From Halomonas alkalicola (GTDB lineage: Bacteria > Pseudomonadota > Gammaproteobacteria > Pseudomonadales > Halomonadaceae): a stretch of DNA of 64,000 nucleotides. Both the position numbers and the translations under genes were made by a program. The stretch covers positions 2,418,001 to 2,482,000 of the forward strand of contig NZ_CP131913.1 in NCBI RefSeq assembly GCF_030704205.1, in the 5' to 3' direction. The notes under the pieces are model-generated. The model had not been told where the DNA came from. It made no database searches and saw nothing but the letters and a program-made list of their open reading frames with translations. Below, piece by piece: positions 44,379-53,469 of this stretch; the stretch's first letter is position 1; the number at the start of each line of letters is the position of its first letter.

Positions 44379-45601
44379 TCAGTCCTTGAACTTCTCCAGC
44401 ACCAGGCAGGCGTTGGTGCCGCCGAAGCCGAAGCTGTTGGAGAGCACCCGCTCGATCTTCACGCCGTCGCGGCGCTGGGTCACGATGTCGAAGCCGTCGG
44501 CCTGCTCGTCGAGGGTCTCGACGTTGGCCGAGGCGGCGATGAAGTCGTTCTCCATCATCAGCAGCGAGTAGACCGCCTCCTGTACGCCGGTGGCGCCCAG
44601 GGAGTGGCCGGTCAGCGACTTGGTGGAGCTCATGGCCGGCGTCGTGTCGCCGAACACCTCGCGGATCGCCTTGAGCTCGGCCACGTCGCCCACCGGGGTG
44701 GAGGTGCCATGGGTGTTGATGTAGTCGATCTTGCCGTCCACCGTGGCCATGGCCTGGCCTGGCGCATGCAGCGCACCGCGCCGTCGCCGGAGGGGGCGAC
44801 CATGTCGTGGCCGTCGGAGGTGGCGCCGTAGCCGACCACCTCGGCATAGATCTTCGCGCCGCGGGCGCGGGCGTGCTCCAGCTCCTCGAGCACCAGCATG
44901 CCGCCGCCGCCGGCGATGACGAAGCCGTCGCGGGCCTGGTCATAGGGGCGGGAGGCCTTGTCGGGGGTCTCGTTGTACTGGGTGGAGAGGGCGCCCATGG
45001 CGTCGAACAGGCAGGAGAGGGTCCAGTGCTCCTCCTCGCCGCCGCCGGCGAAGACGATGTCCTGCTTGCCCATCTGGATCTGCTCCATGGCGTTGCCGAT
45101 GCAGTGGGCGGAGGTGGCGCAGGCCGAGGAGATCGAGTAGTTGATCCCCTTGATCTTGAAGGGCGTGGCCAGGCAGGCGGAGACGGTGCTGCCCATGGTA
45201 CGGGTGACCCGGTAGGGCCCCACCCGGCGCAGGCCCTTCTCGCGCATGACGTCGGCGGCCTCGACCTGGTTGGCGCTGGAGGCGCCGCCGGAGCCGGCGA
45301 TCAGGCCGGTGCGCTCGTTGGAGACCATCTCCGGGGTCAGCCCGGAGTCCTCGATGGCCTGTGCCATGCTCACATAGGCGAAGGCCGCGGCGTCGCCCAT
45401 GAAGCGGCGCAGCTTGCGGTTGATCAGGGCGTCGAGGTCGATATCGACCACCCCTGCCACCTGGCTGCGGAAGCCGCGCTCGGCGTACTCCTCCTTGAAA
45501 CGGATACCGGAACGCCCTTCCTTGAGCGCCTCGAGAACGGCCTGACGGTCATTGCCCAGACAGGACACGATACCCAGGCCGGTGACTACCACTCGTCGCA
45601 T
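44379..45601 (-). pseudogene. fabB: 3-oxoacyl-ACP synthase I FabB, frameshifted as written
   Basis: Condensing enzyme that elongates the unsaturated acyl chain made by FabA. The N-terminal part ([18 protein letters not shown]) reaches the nucleophile region [17 protein letters not shown], then the frame shifts at 44751-44760, where GGCCT is present twice in tandem. Removing one copy restores ..[21 protein letters not shown].. The downstream frame holds both catalytic histidines ([19 protein letters not shown]), so as written no enzyme forms. Intact, the protein would be about 406 residues. AGGAGG precedes the ATG; fabA lies 14 bases upstream. A sequence error or a very recent mutation is likely, since the rest is well conserved. 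Confidence 0.85.
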
Positions 45602-45615
45602 GGAAGCCTCCTGAT

Positions 45616-46131
45616 TCAGAAGTTCGCGGTGGAGGTGAACAGGCCCACGCGCAGGTCGGTGGCCTGGTAGATATCGCGGCCATCGACCGACACGGTGCCG
45701 TCGGCGATACCGAGGATCAGGCGCCGGGTGATGATGCGCTTGATATCGATCTTGTAGGTGACCTTCTTGGCATCGGGCAGGATCTGGCCGGTGAACTTCA
45801 CCTCGCCACAGCCCAGGGCGCGGCCGCGGCCGGGGTTGCCGAGCCAGCCCAGATAGAAGCCGACCAGCTGCCACATGGCGTCAAGGCCCAGGCAGCCGGG
45901 CATCACCGGGTCGCCGGGGAAGTGGCAGTCGAAGAACCACAGGTCGGGGTGGATATCCAGCTCGGCGATCAGCTCGCCCTTGCCGAAGTCACCGCCATCC
46001 TCGTAGATGCGGGTGATGCGGTCGAGCATCAGCATGTTGGGGGCAGGCAGCTGGGCATTGCCGGGGCCGAACAGCTCGCCGCGGGAGCAGGCCAGCAGTT
46101 CTTCGCGATCAAAGGAGTGTTGCTTGGTCAC
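45616..46131 (-). CDS. fabA: 3-hydroxydecanoyl-ACP dehydratase/isomerase FabA
   Basis: Introduces the double bond in anaerobic unsaturated fatty acid synthesis by dehydrating and isomerising the C10 intermediate. 171 residues from the GTG that gives [22 protein letters not shown], matching the E. coli protein; another in-frame GTG eleven codons upstream has no better ribosome binding site. Active-site histidine in [14 protein letters not shown] and aspartate in [19 protein letters not shown]. Forms a fabA-fabB operon. I see no clear FabR or DesT operator upstream. Confidence 0.95.
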   Translation of the reverse strand: MTKQHSFDREELLACSRGELFGPGNAQLPAPNMLMLDRITRIYEDGGDFGKGELIAELDIHPDLWFFDCHFPGDPVMPGCLGLDAMWQLVGFYLGWLGNPGRGRALGCGEVKFTGQILPDAKKVTYKIDIKRIITRRLILGIADGTVSVDGRDIYQATDLRVGLFTSTANF

Positions 46132-46354
46132 TGGGTCATTCCGAAGGTCGAAGTTATTGTGCACGGCAGGCGACAGGGCGCCGCCAGGCGACTGGCGTTA
46201 AGTCTACTGTCCGCGCAGGGGGAATGCACGCCGAGTGCCCATCTCCGACGTCAGCGTGGAATGGCCGGGTGCCCCGAAGGGGTACAGTAAACGTCCGTTC
46301 TGCCGATAGGCTGATGAGCCCTACCCATATCACCCATGAGTCGACCAACGCCAT

Positions 46355-48211
46355 GTGGCCACCCTTCTCCCTAACCGCCCGCTGCTGTGGGTGGGCCTGG
46401 TCGGCCTCACGGCGACCCTCTGGCTGCCCGATCTGCTCCTGCGCGGCGTGGCCCTGACGCTGGTGGCGGTCGGCCTGGCGGATGCCTGGCGGCAGGTGCG
46501 CCGCGAGCACCAGCACGCCCGGCTGGGCCAGGAGGCGCTGGCGCTGACCGAGGATGGCGTCATCATCACCGACGCCGCCAACCGGATCCTCGCCGTCAAC
46601 CCCGCCTTCACCCGCATCACCGGCTTCAGCTTCGAGGAGGTGCGCGGCCGCAATGCCACCTCGCTGGCGGCCCCGCGCCACGACACCGCCTTCTTCGAGC
46701 GCTACTGGCAGACTCTGCAGGCCACCGGGCGCTGGGAGGGGGAGATGTGAAACCGGCGCAAGCACGGTGACGAGTACCCCGAGTGGCTGCGCGTGCGGGC
46801 CATCAGCGATGCCAGCGGGCGGCTCAGCCACCATGTTTGCCTGTTCACCGACATCTCGATGCACAAGGCGCGTGAGCGCGACCTGCGTCGGATCGGCTTC
46901 GAGGATCCCCTCACCGGCCTGCCGAATCGGCGGCGCCTCCATGACCTGATGGCCTCGCGGCTGCGCCACCTGCGCGCCGGGGAGAGCCTCGACATCGCGC
47001 TGGTCGACATCGACGGCTTCAAGGCGATCAACGACGCCCTCGGCGTGGAGCAGGGCGACCGGCTGCTGGCGCGCTTCGGCCAGCGCCTGGCCCACCACGT
47101 GGCCGGCGGCGTGGTGGGGCGCTTGGGCGGCGACGAGTTCATGGTGATCCGCACCACCACCTTCGACGATCACGACAAGTGGGTCGCCGGCCTCCACGCT
47201 CACCTCGCCGAGCCCTTCGAGCTGCAGGGGCACTCGCTGCGCCTGGGGCTCACCATCGGCAGCTGCCGCGCCCCCGAGGATGGCCGCGAGTCCGATACCC
47301 TCTTCCAGCGCCTGGAGTCGGCGCTCTACTCCGCCAAGCGCCATGGGCGCAATCACAGCCAGCGCTTCCGCCCCGCCCTGGACGTGCAGGAGAGCCCGCA
47401 GCTGGGGCTGGTCAACGACCTGCGCCACGCCCTGGCCGTCGGCGCCCAGCTGGAGCTGCACTATCAGGGGCAGCACCGCCTGGACGACGGCAGCCTGGTG
47501 GGCTGGGAGGCCCTGCTGCGCTGGCGCCACCCCCGGGACGGGCTGATCTCACCGGCCGACTTCATCCCCCTGGCCGAGCGCCACGGCCTGATGGCCTCGC
47601 TGGGCAACTGGGTGATCGACGAGGCGCTGGCCTGCCAGGCGCGCTGGCGCCGGCTGGGGATGCCCGAGCTGCCGGTGTGGATCAACGTCTCCGCGCTGCA
47701 GATGTTCCAGGGCGAGCTGGAGTCGGCGCTCAGCGCGGGGCTGGCCCGCCACGGGGTGCCGGCGCGGCTGCTGGGGCTGGAGATCACCGAGTCGGTGCTG
47801 CTCGACGAGCGCGCCGGCGACATCGCCCCGCGCCTGGAGGCGCTGCGCGCGCTGGGGCACCCCGTCGCCATCGACGATTTCGGCACCGGCTACTCGTCGC
47901 TGGGCTATCTCAAGAAATTGCTGCTGGACAAGCTCAAGCTCGACCGCGCCTTCATTCACGCCCTGCCCGGCGACCGCGCCGATGCCGCCATCGTCACCGC
48001 GGTGCTGGCCATGGCCCGGGGGCTGGACCTGGAGGTGATCGCCGAGGGGGTCGAGACCGAGGCGCAGCGTGACTTCCTGCGGGCCGCGGGCTGCGATCTG
48101 GTTCAGGGCTTCCTCTATGCGCGGCCGGAGCCGGCCGCCGCCCTCGAGGCGCGCCGTCAGCCGCAGGGGTCAGGCGCGGGAGCGCTCGCCGTGGCCGAGG
48201 CGAACGGTTAA
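46355..48211 (+). pseudogene. PAS-GGDEF-EAL cyclic-di-GMP protein interrupted by one TGA
   Basis: Would be a 618-residue membrane-bound enzyme: hydrophobic N terminus (about 1-35), PAS sensor (about 50-160), diguanylate cyclase domain with intact LGGDEF, and phosphodiesterase domain with EALLRW and [12 protein letters not shown]. The frame is broken by TGA at 46748-46750 inside the PAS domain, where ..[21 protein letters not shown].. calls for Trp (TGG). The frame continues unchanged afterwards, so this is one nonsense substitution. A GTG or ATG further down could start a shorter GGDEF-EAL protein. The start at 46355 is a GTG and is uncertain. The 3' end overlaps the convergent DUF2878 gene by 42 bases. 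Confidence 0.8.
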
Positions 48212-48694
48212 CCACAGGCAGAGCAGCCCCCACACCAGCGCCTGCGCGGGCAGCAGCCAGGGGGCGAGGGTCACATCGGCGAGGCGGGCGCCGGCGTAGT
48301 AGGAGAAGGGGCCGCTGATGGCGCCGCCCAGCACGGCGAGCCAGGGGCGCTGCCACAGCCAGGCCAGGGAGTGGTGGAGCAGGGTGGCGAAGAGCGGCCA
48401 CAGCAGCCACAGCCAGAGCGGCAGCACCCCGAAGGCGAGCGGCTGGTCGCCGAACTCGAAGCCGCCGGCCAGCGTGAGCCCACCGTCCACCGCCAGCCCC
48501 AGCGCCGCGAAGCCGGCCAGCCAGCGCCACTCGCCGGGCCGCGCCTGCCAGGCCAGGTGAAGGCCCAGGAGGAGAGCGGCGGCCGGCACCGCGACCCAGG
48601 AGCCCCCCAGCACGCAGGCCAGCCAGCCCAGCTCGAAGGCCGCCAGGTTGAGCAGGCTGCGCCGGGTGGCGGGCTGGCGCAGGGCCGAGACCAT
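48170..48694 (-). CDS. DUF2878 family membrane protein
   Basis: About 174 residues, almost all hydrophobic, with five or six predicted membrane segments (for example [20 protein letters not shown] and [22 protein letters not shown]). The order and spacing fit DUF2878, a family of unknown function often found beside Cfa-like and DUF1365 genes. ATG chosen because GAGG lies seven bases upstream; the first ATG two codons earlier is too close to it. Last gene of the minus-strand light-response cluster. Confidence 0.75.
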   Translation of the reverse strand: MVSALRQPATRRSLLNLAAFELGWLACVLGGSWVAVPAAALLLGLHLAWQARPGEWRWLAGFAALGLAVDGGLTLAGGFEFGDQPLAFGVLPLWLWLLWPLFATLLHHSLAWLWQRPWLAVLGGAISGPFSYYAGARLADVTLAPWLLPAQALVWGLLCLWLTVRLGHGERSRA

Positions 48695-48703
48695 GGCCAT
48701 GCC

Positions 48704-49975
48704 TCAGTGGCTGCCGGTCAGCGGAGCGGGGCGTGCGCCAGGCTTGGCCAGCAGCAGGTGGCAGGTGCCGATGCTGCGCTCCAGGAAACCGCCCTCGCAG
48801 TAGCAGAGGTAGTAGCGCCACATGCGGATGAAGCGCTCGTCATAGCCCAGCTTGCGCACCCGCTCGAGGTTGGCCTCGAAGCGGTGGCGCCATTCGCGCA
48901 GGGTGCGCGCGTAGTGGGTGCCGATCTCGTCCAGGGACAGCACGTTCATCGAGGTGCGCCGGGCCAGGCCGTCGAGGATGGCGCGGTGGGAGGGCAGGAA
49001 GCCGCCCGGGAAGATGTAGCGCTTGATGAAGTCCATCTCGCGCTTGGCCGCCTCGAAGCGCTGGTCGCGGATGGTGATGGCCTGCAGCATGGCCAGGCCA
49101 TCGTCGGCCAGCAGGCGGTCCAGGGTGGCCAGGTAGGTGTCCAGGTACTGGTGCCCCACCGCCTCGATCATCTCCACCGAGATCAGCCGATCGAAACGCC
49201 CCTCGAGCTCCCGATAGTCCTGCTTGAGCAGGGTGATGCGATCCCCGAGTCCCTCCTCCTCGATGCGCCGCGCGGTATGGGCGTACTGCTCCTCGGAGAT
49301 GGTGGTGGTGGTGACCCGGCAGCCGCGGGTGCGCGCGGCGTGGATGGCCAGTCCCCCCCAGCCGGTGCCGATCTCCAGCAGGTGGTGCTCGGGCCGCACG
49401 TCGAGGCGGTCCAGCATCAGGTCCAGCTTGAAGGTGGAGGCCTCCTCCAGGCTCGCCTCCGGGTAGGGGAAGACGGCGCTGGAGTACATCAGGTGGCGTG
49501 CGTCCAGGAAGGTGGCGAAGAGTTCGTTGCCGATGTCGTAGTGGGCGGCGATGTTGCGCCGCGAGCCCTTGAGGCTGTTGCGCTGCAGGCGATAGAGCGC
49601 GGAGAGCAGCCAGCGGCCCAGGCGGGCGGTGCCGTTCTCCATCTCGCCGTTGACCCGTTCCAGGTTGGCGGCGAGCAGCTGCACCAGGGCCACCAGATCA
49701 TCGGTATCCCAGTCCCCGTCCATATAGGCCTCGGCGGCGCCCACGGCGCCGCCCAGCGCCAGGCGCTTCCAGGCGCGGCTGTCGCGCACCACCAGGGTGA
49801 CCTTCAGGGGGCCACCCTGGCCCAGCTGGTGGCGGCGGTGCCCCTCGATCAGGGTCACCTGGCCGCCCTCCAGGCGGTCGAGCTGGTCGAGCAGCCGGGG
49901 GCGCAGCCAGCGGGTCAGGCGGTCGGCCTCCTCCACGAGGGGGCGGGTGGTGCTTGCAGAGCGCAGGGTGTTCAC
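48704..49975 (-). CDS. cyclopropane-fatty-acyl-phospholipid synthase-like methyltransferase
   Basis: S-adenosylmethionine-dependent enzyme acting on double bonds of membrane phospholipid acyl chains. 423 residues from a GTG with AAGGAGAGG upstream. Family motifs: AAHYDIGNELFATFLD, the SAM motif LEIGTGWGGLAIHAA, and VEMIEAVGHQYLDTY. In this gene neighbourhood (flavin amine oxidase plus DUF1365) such paralogues make methylated or furan fatty acids rather than plain cyclopropane, as known for UfaM of Rhodobacter; which product is made here is inference. No second cfa gene is in the window. Confidence 0.88.
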   Translation of the reverse strand: MNTLRSASTTRPLVEEADRLTRWLRPRLLDQLDRLEGGQVTLIEGHRRHQLGQGGPLKVTLVVRDSRAWKRLALGGAVGAAEAYMDGDWDTDDLVALVQLLAANLERVNGEMENGTARLGRWLLSALYRLQRNSLKGSRRNIAAHYDIGNELFATFLDARHLMYSSAVFPYPEASLEEASTFKLDLMLDRLDVRPEHHLLEIGTGWGGLAIHAARTRGCRVTTTTISEEQYAHTARRIEEEGLGDRITLLKQDYRELEGRFDRLISVEMIEAVGHQYLDTYLATLDRLLADDGLAMLQAITIRDQRFEAAKREMDFIKRYIFPGGFLPSHRAILDGLARRTSMNVLSLDEIGTHYARTLREWRHRFEANLERVRKLGYDERFIRMWRYYLCYCEGGFLERSIGTCHLLLAKPGARPAPLTGSH

Positions 49976-50799
49976 GTGGACCTCTCCTTGCGGGAACTCG
50001 GGTCTGGGCCGGGGTGGTCGTGGATCGGCACGCGCTTGAGCCACAGGCGCAGGGCCTCGAAGTGGATGCCGGCCAGGGTCTTGAGACTGATCCAGGGCTG
50101 GCGTGCCAGGGTGGCGAGCAGCACGCCCCGGGTCGCCGGCCGGGCCTCCAGGGTCAGGGTGGCGTCGAAGTGGCACGCCTCGCCCTGCCAGGTCTCCATG
50201 TGCATCAGCAGGCGCTCTTCCGGAGTGTTGAAGCGCCAGCGGTAGACCATGTCCATGGGGTTGAAGGGCGAGACGTGCATCGCCTTGTCGAAGGTCGCCT
50301 GGTGGACGCGGCGAGCCGGCTCCACCGCGCAGGCGTAGCGCATGCGCTCGCCCCAGGGCACGTTGGTCACCTCGCCGAGCACGGCGCGCAGCTCGCCTTC
50401 GGCATCGAAGGCGTAATAGAGCGAGATCGGGTTGAAGCCGACGCCGAAGGTGCGCAGCTGGGTCAGCAGGCAGATGCGGCCATCGGGGGCGAAGCCCAAC
50501 TGGCGCTCCAGCTCCTCGCGTACCGCCTGCTTGAGGGGGCGGTCATGGGGGGTGAGCTCGCCCTTGAGGTCGTCCTTGAGATCGTCCTTGAGATAGTCCT
50601 TGAGATAGTCCTCGCGCCGGAAGCGTGCCAGCGCCGGGCGCCGGGCGCTGAAGCCGGGCACCCCGTCGAAGAGCCCGGGAAGCTCGTCCAGGTCCAGCCA
50701 GGCCATCCACACCTGGTAGGAGAAGGCGTGGTGGCGCGGCAGGAAGCGCCGGTGGCGCAGGCTGCCGCGATAGATTCGCGAGCGGGGCGCGTGGCTCAT
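49972..50799 (-). CDS. DUF1365 family protein
   Basis: 275 residues, no signal peptide. Family features: SRIYRGSLRHRRFLPRHHAFSYQVWMAWLDLDEL at the start, GFNPISLYYAFD in the middle and the late PWGERMRY and KAMHVSPFNPMDM motifs. Function unproven; the gene is nearly always next to a flavin amine oxidase and a Cfa-like enzyme. A 48-base tandem repeat inserts DYLKDYLKDDLKDDLK near residue 65. Start overlaps the amine oxidase stop by four bases, and the stop overlaps the next start. Confidence 0.85.
   Translation of the reverse strand: MSHAPRSRIYRGSLRHRRFLPRHHAFSYQVWMAWLDLDELPGLFDGVPGFSARRPALARFRREDYLKDYLKDDLKDDLKGELTPHDRPLKQAVREELERQLGFAPDGRICLLTQLRTFGVGFNPISLYYAFDAEGELRAVLGEVTNVPWGERMRYACAVEPARRVHQATFDKAMHVSPFNPMDMVYRWRFNTPEERLLMHMETWQGEACHFDATLTLEARPATRGVLLATLARQPWISLKTLAGIHFEALRLWLKRVPIHDHPGPDPSSRKERST
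50564..50611 (-). repeat. 12-base tandem repeat inside the DUF1365 gene
   Basis: Four head-to-tail copies of TTGAGATNGTCC (read on +) encode D(Y/D)LK four times without breaking the frame. Copies are 75-100 percent identical, so the array is young and its length may vary between strains. Confidence 0.9.
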
Positions 50800-52157
50800 G
50801 CCGCGCTGCCCTCGAGGGAGGCGGGCGCCGCCGCGGGCACGCCTGCCACCAGGCTCGGCCCCTCCTCGTCGCAGCCCAGGCCACGGGCCACCCGCAGCGC
50901 GCTCCACACCCCATCCTCGTGGAAGCCGTTGCGCCAGTAGGCGCCGCAGTAGTGGGTGCGGAAGGCGGGACCCGAGATCTCGGCGTGGCGCGCCTTGGCC
51001 GCCTCGCCGGCCAGGGTGAACTGGGGGTGGGCGTAGGTGAAGCGTCCCAGCACCTTGTCCGGGTCGATGGCGTCACCATCGTTGAGGGTGACGCAGAAGG
51101 TGTGGGGCGCCGCCAGGCGCTGGAGGATGTTCATGTCATAGGTCACCGAGATGCGCTCGTCGGCGCCGCGCCCGTCGAGGCGGTAGTTCCAGCTCGCCCA
51201 GGCGCGCCGCCGGCGGGGCAGCAGGCGCGTATCGGTGTGCAGCACCACCTCGTTGTCCTGGTAGGGCAGCGCGGCGAGGACCTCGCGCTCGGTGGGCGTC
51301 GGGTCCTCCAGCAGGGCCAGGGCCTGGTCGGCGTGGCAGGCCAGCACCACCTCGTCGAAGCGCTCGGTGCCGGCAGCGGTGTGCAGCTCGACCCCGTCGA
51401 CCAGGCGGCGGATGCCCTGCACCGGCGTCGAGAGCCGGATGCGGTCGGCGTAGGGGGCGGTGAGCGCCGGGATATAGCTCCGTGAGCCACCCACCAGGGT
51501 GTACCACTGGGGGCGGTCGTTCACCGACAACAGGCCGTGGTGGCGGAAGAAGCGCACGAAGAACTGCAGCGGGAAGTCGCGCAGGTCCTGCAGGCTCGCC
51601 GACCAGATGGCGGCTCCCATGGGCAGCAGGTAGTGGCGCTGGAAGGCGTCATTGTAGCCGTTGGTCTCGAGCCACTCGCCGAGGGTCATGGCCGGGTCCA
51701 GGGTGCCGGCCTCCAGCGCCCGGGTCGCCTCGCGGTTGAAGCGCAGGATGTCGCGCAGCAGGCGGTAGAAGCTCGGGCGCAGCAGGTTGCGACGCTGGGC
51801 GAAGAGGCTCGCCAGGGTGTGGCCGTTGTACTCGAAGTCTCGTGCTGTCTCGTGCACCGAGAAGCTCATCTCGGTGGGCTGGGAGGGCACCCCGAGTTGC
51901 GCCAGCAGGCGCCGGAAGTGGGGGTAGGTCCAGTCGTTGAAGACGATGAAGCCGGTATCGATCGCGTAGTGCCTGCCGTCCAGCTCGACATCCACGGTGG
52001 CGGTGTGGCCGCCCAGGCGGTCGGCGGCCTCGAAGAGGGTCACCTGGTGGCGGCCGGAGAGGTACCAGGCGGCGGCCATGCCGCCGATGCCGCTGCCGAT
52101 CACGGCGATGCGGCGGGAGGGCTCCGGCGCCCCGGGGTGGCGATGGAAGGCGGTCAT
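50796..52157 (-). CDS. FAD-dependent amine oxidase/desaturase-like protein
   Basis: 453 residues with an N-terminal dinucleotide fold IAVIGSGIGGMAAAWYLSG followed by the flavoprotein GG-type motif RLGGHTATV, and a C-terminal HYCGAYWRNGFHEDGVWSALR that closes the FAD site. It belongs to the flavin amine-oxidase group next to Cfa-like genes; the Rhodobacter counterpart (UfaD) introduces a second double bond in methylated fatty acids on the way to furan fatty acids. Function here is inferred from that context. Four-base overlaps on both sides show tight coupling in the operon. Confidence 0.85.
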   Translation of the reverse strand: MTAFHRHPGAPEPSRRIAVIGSGIGGMAAAWYLSGRHQVTLFEAADRLGGHTATVDVELDGRHYAIDTGFIVFNDWTYPHFRRLLAQLGVPSQPTEMSFSVHETARDFEYNGHTLASLFAQRRNLLRPSFYRLLRDILRFNREATRALEAGTLDPAMTLGEWLETNGYNDAFQRHYLLPMGAAIWSASLQDLRDFPLQFFVRFFRHHGLLSVNDRPQWYTLVGGSRSYIPALTAPYADRIRLSTPVQGIRRLVDGVELHTAAGTERFDEVVLACHADQALALLEDPTPTEREVLAALPYQDNEVVLHTDTRLLPRRRRAWASWNYRLDGRGADERISVTYDMNILQRLAAPHTFCVTLNDGDAIDPDKVLGRFTYAHPQFTLAGEAAKARHAEISGPAFRTHYCGAYWRNGFHEDGVWSALRVARGLGCDEEGPSLVAGVPAAAPASLEGSAA

Positions 52158-52945
52158 GGAGCGGTCTCCGTGGTGGTGGCCGTGCGCACCAGGCGCAGGC
52201 CCAGGCGGTGGCGCAGCGCCGGGGGCAGGATGCCCATCAGCTTCACCAGCAGGGTGAAGCGGCGCGGGAAGTGGATGTCCAGGCGGCGGCGGGCGAGCCC
52301 GTCGAGGATCGCTTCGGCGGCCTGGTCGGCCTCGATGCGCAGCGGCATCGCGAAGTCGTTGCGATCGGTGAGCGGAGTCTTCACGAAGCCGGGGTGGATC
52401 AGGCTGACGCCGATGCCCTCGCCGTGGAGGTCCAGGCGCAGGGCCTCGAGGAAGTGGCTGAGCGCCGCCTTGGAGGCGCCGTAGGCCTCGGCGCGGGGCA
52501 GCGGCAGATAGGCCGCGGCGCTGGAGGTGGCGGCGAGCAGCGGCCGGCCGCCCTCGGCGCGGGCCCGGCGCAAGAGCGGCAGGGCCGCATCGATGCAGTA
52601 AACGGCGCCGTGGAAGTTCGGGGCGAAGACCCGCTCCACCAGGTCGACGTCGAACCGGCCGGCCTCCAGGTATTCGCAGGTGCCGGCATTGAGCAGCGCC
52701 AGGTCGAGGCCACCGAACGCCTCGGCGATCCGCTCGCCGGCGCGGGCCACCGCGGCGCGGTCGCTCACGTCCAGGGGCAGCAGCAGGGCGTTGTCGCGCC
52801 CGGCGGCCAGCGCCTCGAGGTCGGCCTCGCCCCGGGCGCTGAGCGCGACCCGGTGGCCATCGGCCAGCAGGCGCTCGGCGAGGGCGCGGCCGATGCCGGA
52901 GGTGGCGCCGGTGAGCCAGATGCGCTGGGTGCCGGATAGGGACAT
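52154..52945 (-). CDS. short-chain dehydrogenase/reductase
   Basis: 263 residues of the classical SDR fold: cofactor motif TGATSGIGRALAERL, NAG (LLNAGT), the serine of ATSSAAAYLPLPRAEAYGASKAALSHF with Tyr-x-x-x-Lys catalytic pair (YGASK). NADP(H) or NAD(H) use cannot be told. In the same operon as the flavin and Cfa-like genes, so a lipid or redox substrate is plausible. Confidence 0.85.
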   Translation of the reverse strand: MSLSGTQRIWLTGATSGIGRALAERLLADGHRVALSARGEADLEALAAGRDNALLLPLDVSDRAAVARAGERIAEAFGGLDLALLNAGTCEYLEAGRFDVDLVERVFAPNFHGAVYCIDAALPLLRRARAEGGRPLLAATSSAAAYLPLPRAEAYGASKAALSHFLEALRLDLHGEGIGVSLIHPGFVKTPLTDRNDFAMPLRIEADQAAEAILDGLARRRLDIHFPRRFTLLVKLMGILPPALRHRLGLRLVRTATTTETAP

Positions 52946-52996
52946 GCAACCTCCAGTGATCGGCGTCCTGCTGCCGGGGTGGCCGCCGGGGTTCCG

Positions 52997-53437
52997 TCAG
53001 CCGTCGAGTCGTCGTTTCACCAGGCGGATGGCGCCGCCGAGCAGCGGCAGGCGCTCGTAGAGCATGGCGCCGGCGTCGAAGTAGTCCTGGTGCCGGGCCA
53101 CCCGGCCATCCGCAGCGAAGGTCAGGTGCGAACAGCCCGATACCCGTATCTCGCGCCCCCCATCGAGCCGCGGATGGGTCAGGTGCATGGTCCAGGTGGC
53201 GAAGGCCTGATCGCCCGAACGCTGTCGCTCGTGAAAGTCGAAGCGGCACGCTGTCACGTTCTCGTACAGGGTCGCGAAGTAGCGTTCCAGGGCTCTTGCG
53301 CCCTCTATCCGGTGAAGCGGGTCTATAAAGAGCACATCGGGAGTATAGAACTCGTAGAGATCTTTTGTACAGCTCTTGTCTGGCTTATTGAAGAAGGCGC
53401 AGAAGGCCTCCAGCCGCTGGTCTGCTGTCGCTGCCAT
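52997..53437 (-). CDS. NTF2-like/SnoaL-like protein
   Basis: 146 residues of the nuclear transport factor 2 cone fold: FNKPDKSCTKDLYEFYTPDVLFIDPLHRIEGARALERYFATLY at the start and the strand GCSHLTFAADGRVARHQDYFDAGAMLYERLP. Proteins like this occur in the same light- or singlet-oxygen-induced clusters of other proteobacteria; no activity is assigned. GGAGCTCC lies upstream of ATG. Confidence 0.75.
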   Translation of the reverse strand: MAATADQRLEAFCAFFNKPDKSCTKDLYEFYTPDVLFIDPLHRIEGARALERYFATLYENVTACRFDFHERQRSGDQAFATWTMHLTHPRLDGGREIRVSGCSHLTFAADGRVARHQDYFDAGAMLYERLPLLGGAIRLVKRRLDG

Positions 53438-53469
53438 GGGGAGCTCCTGAATCGGTCGTTACCGCGGTG

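Noticed and set aside
46132..46354. Possible FabR/DesT operator upstream of fabA
   Set aside because: No palindrome resembling known operators was seen; only weak promoter-like sequences.
53325..53395. TTTTGTACAG and other AT-rich bits in the NTF2-like gene, considered as a second LitR operator
   Set aside because: The sequence is coding, conserved at the protein level, and lacks a promoter arrangement.
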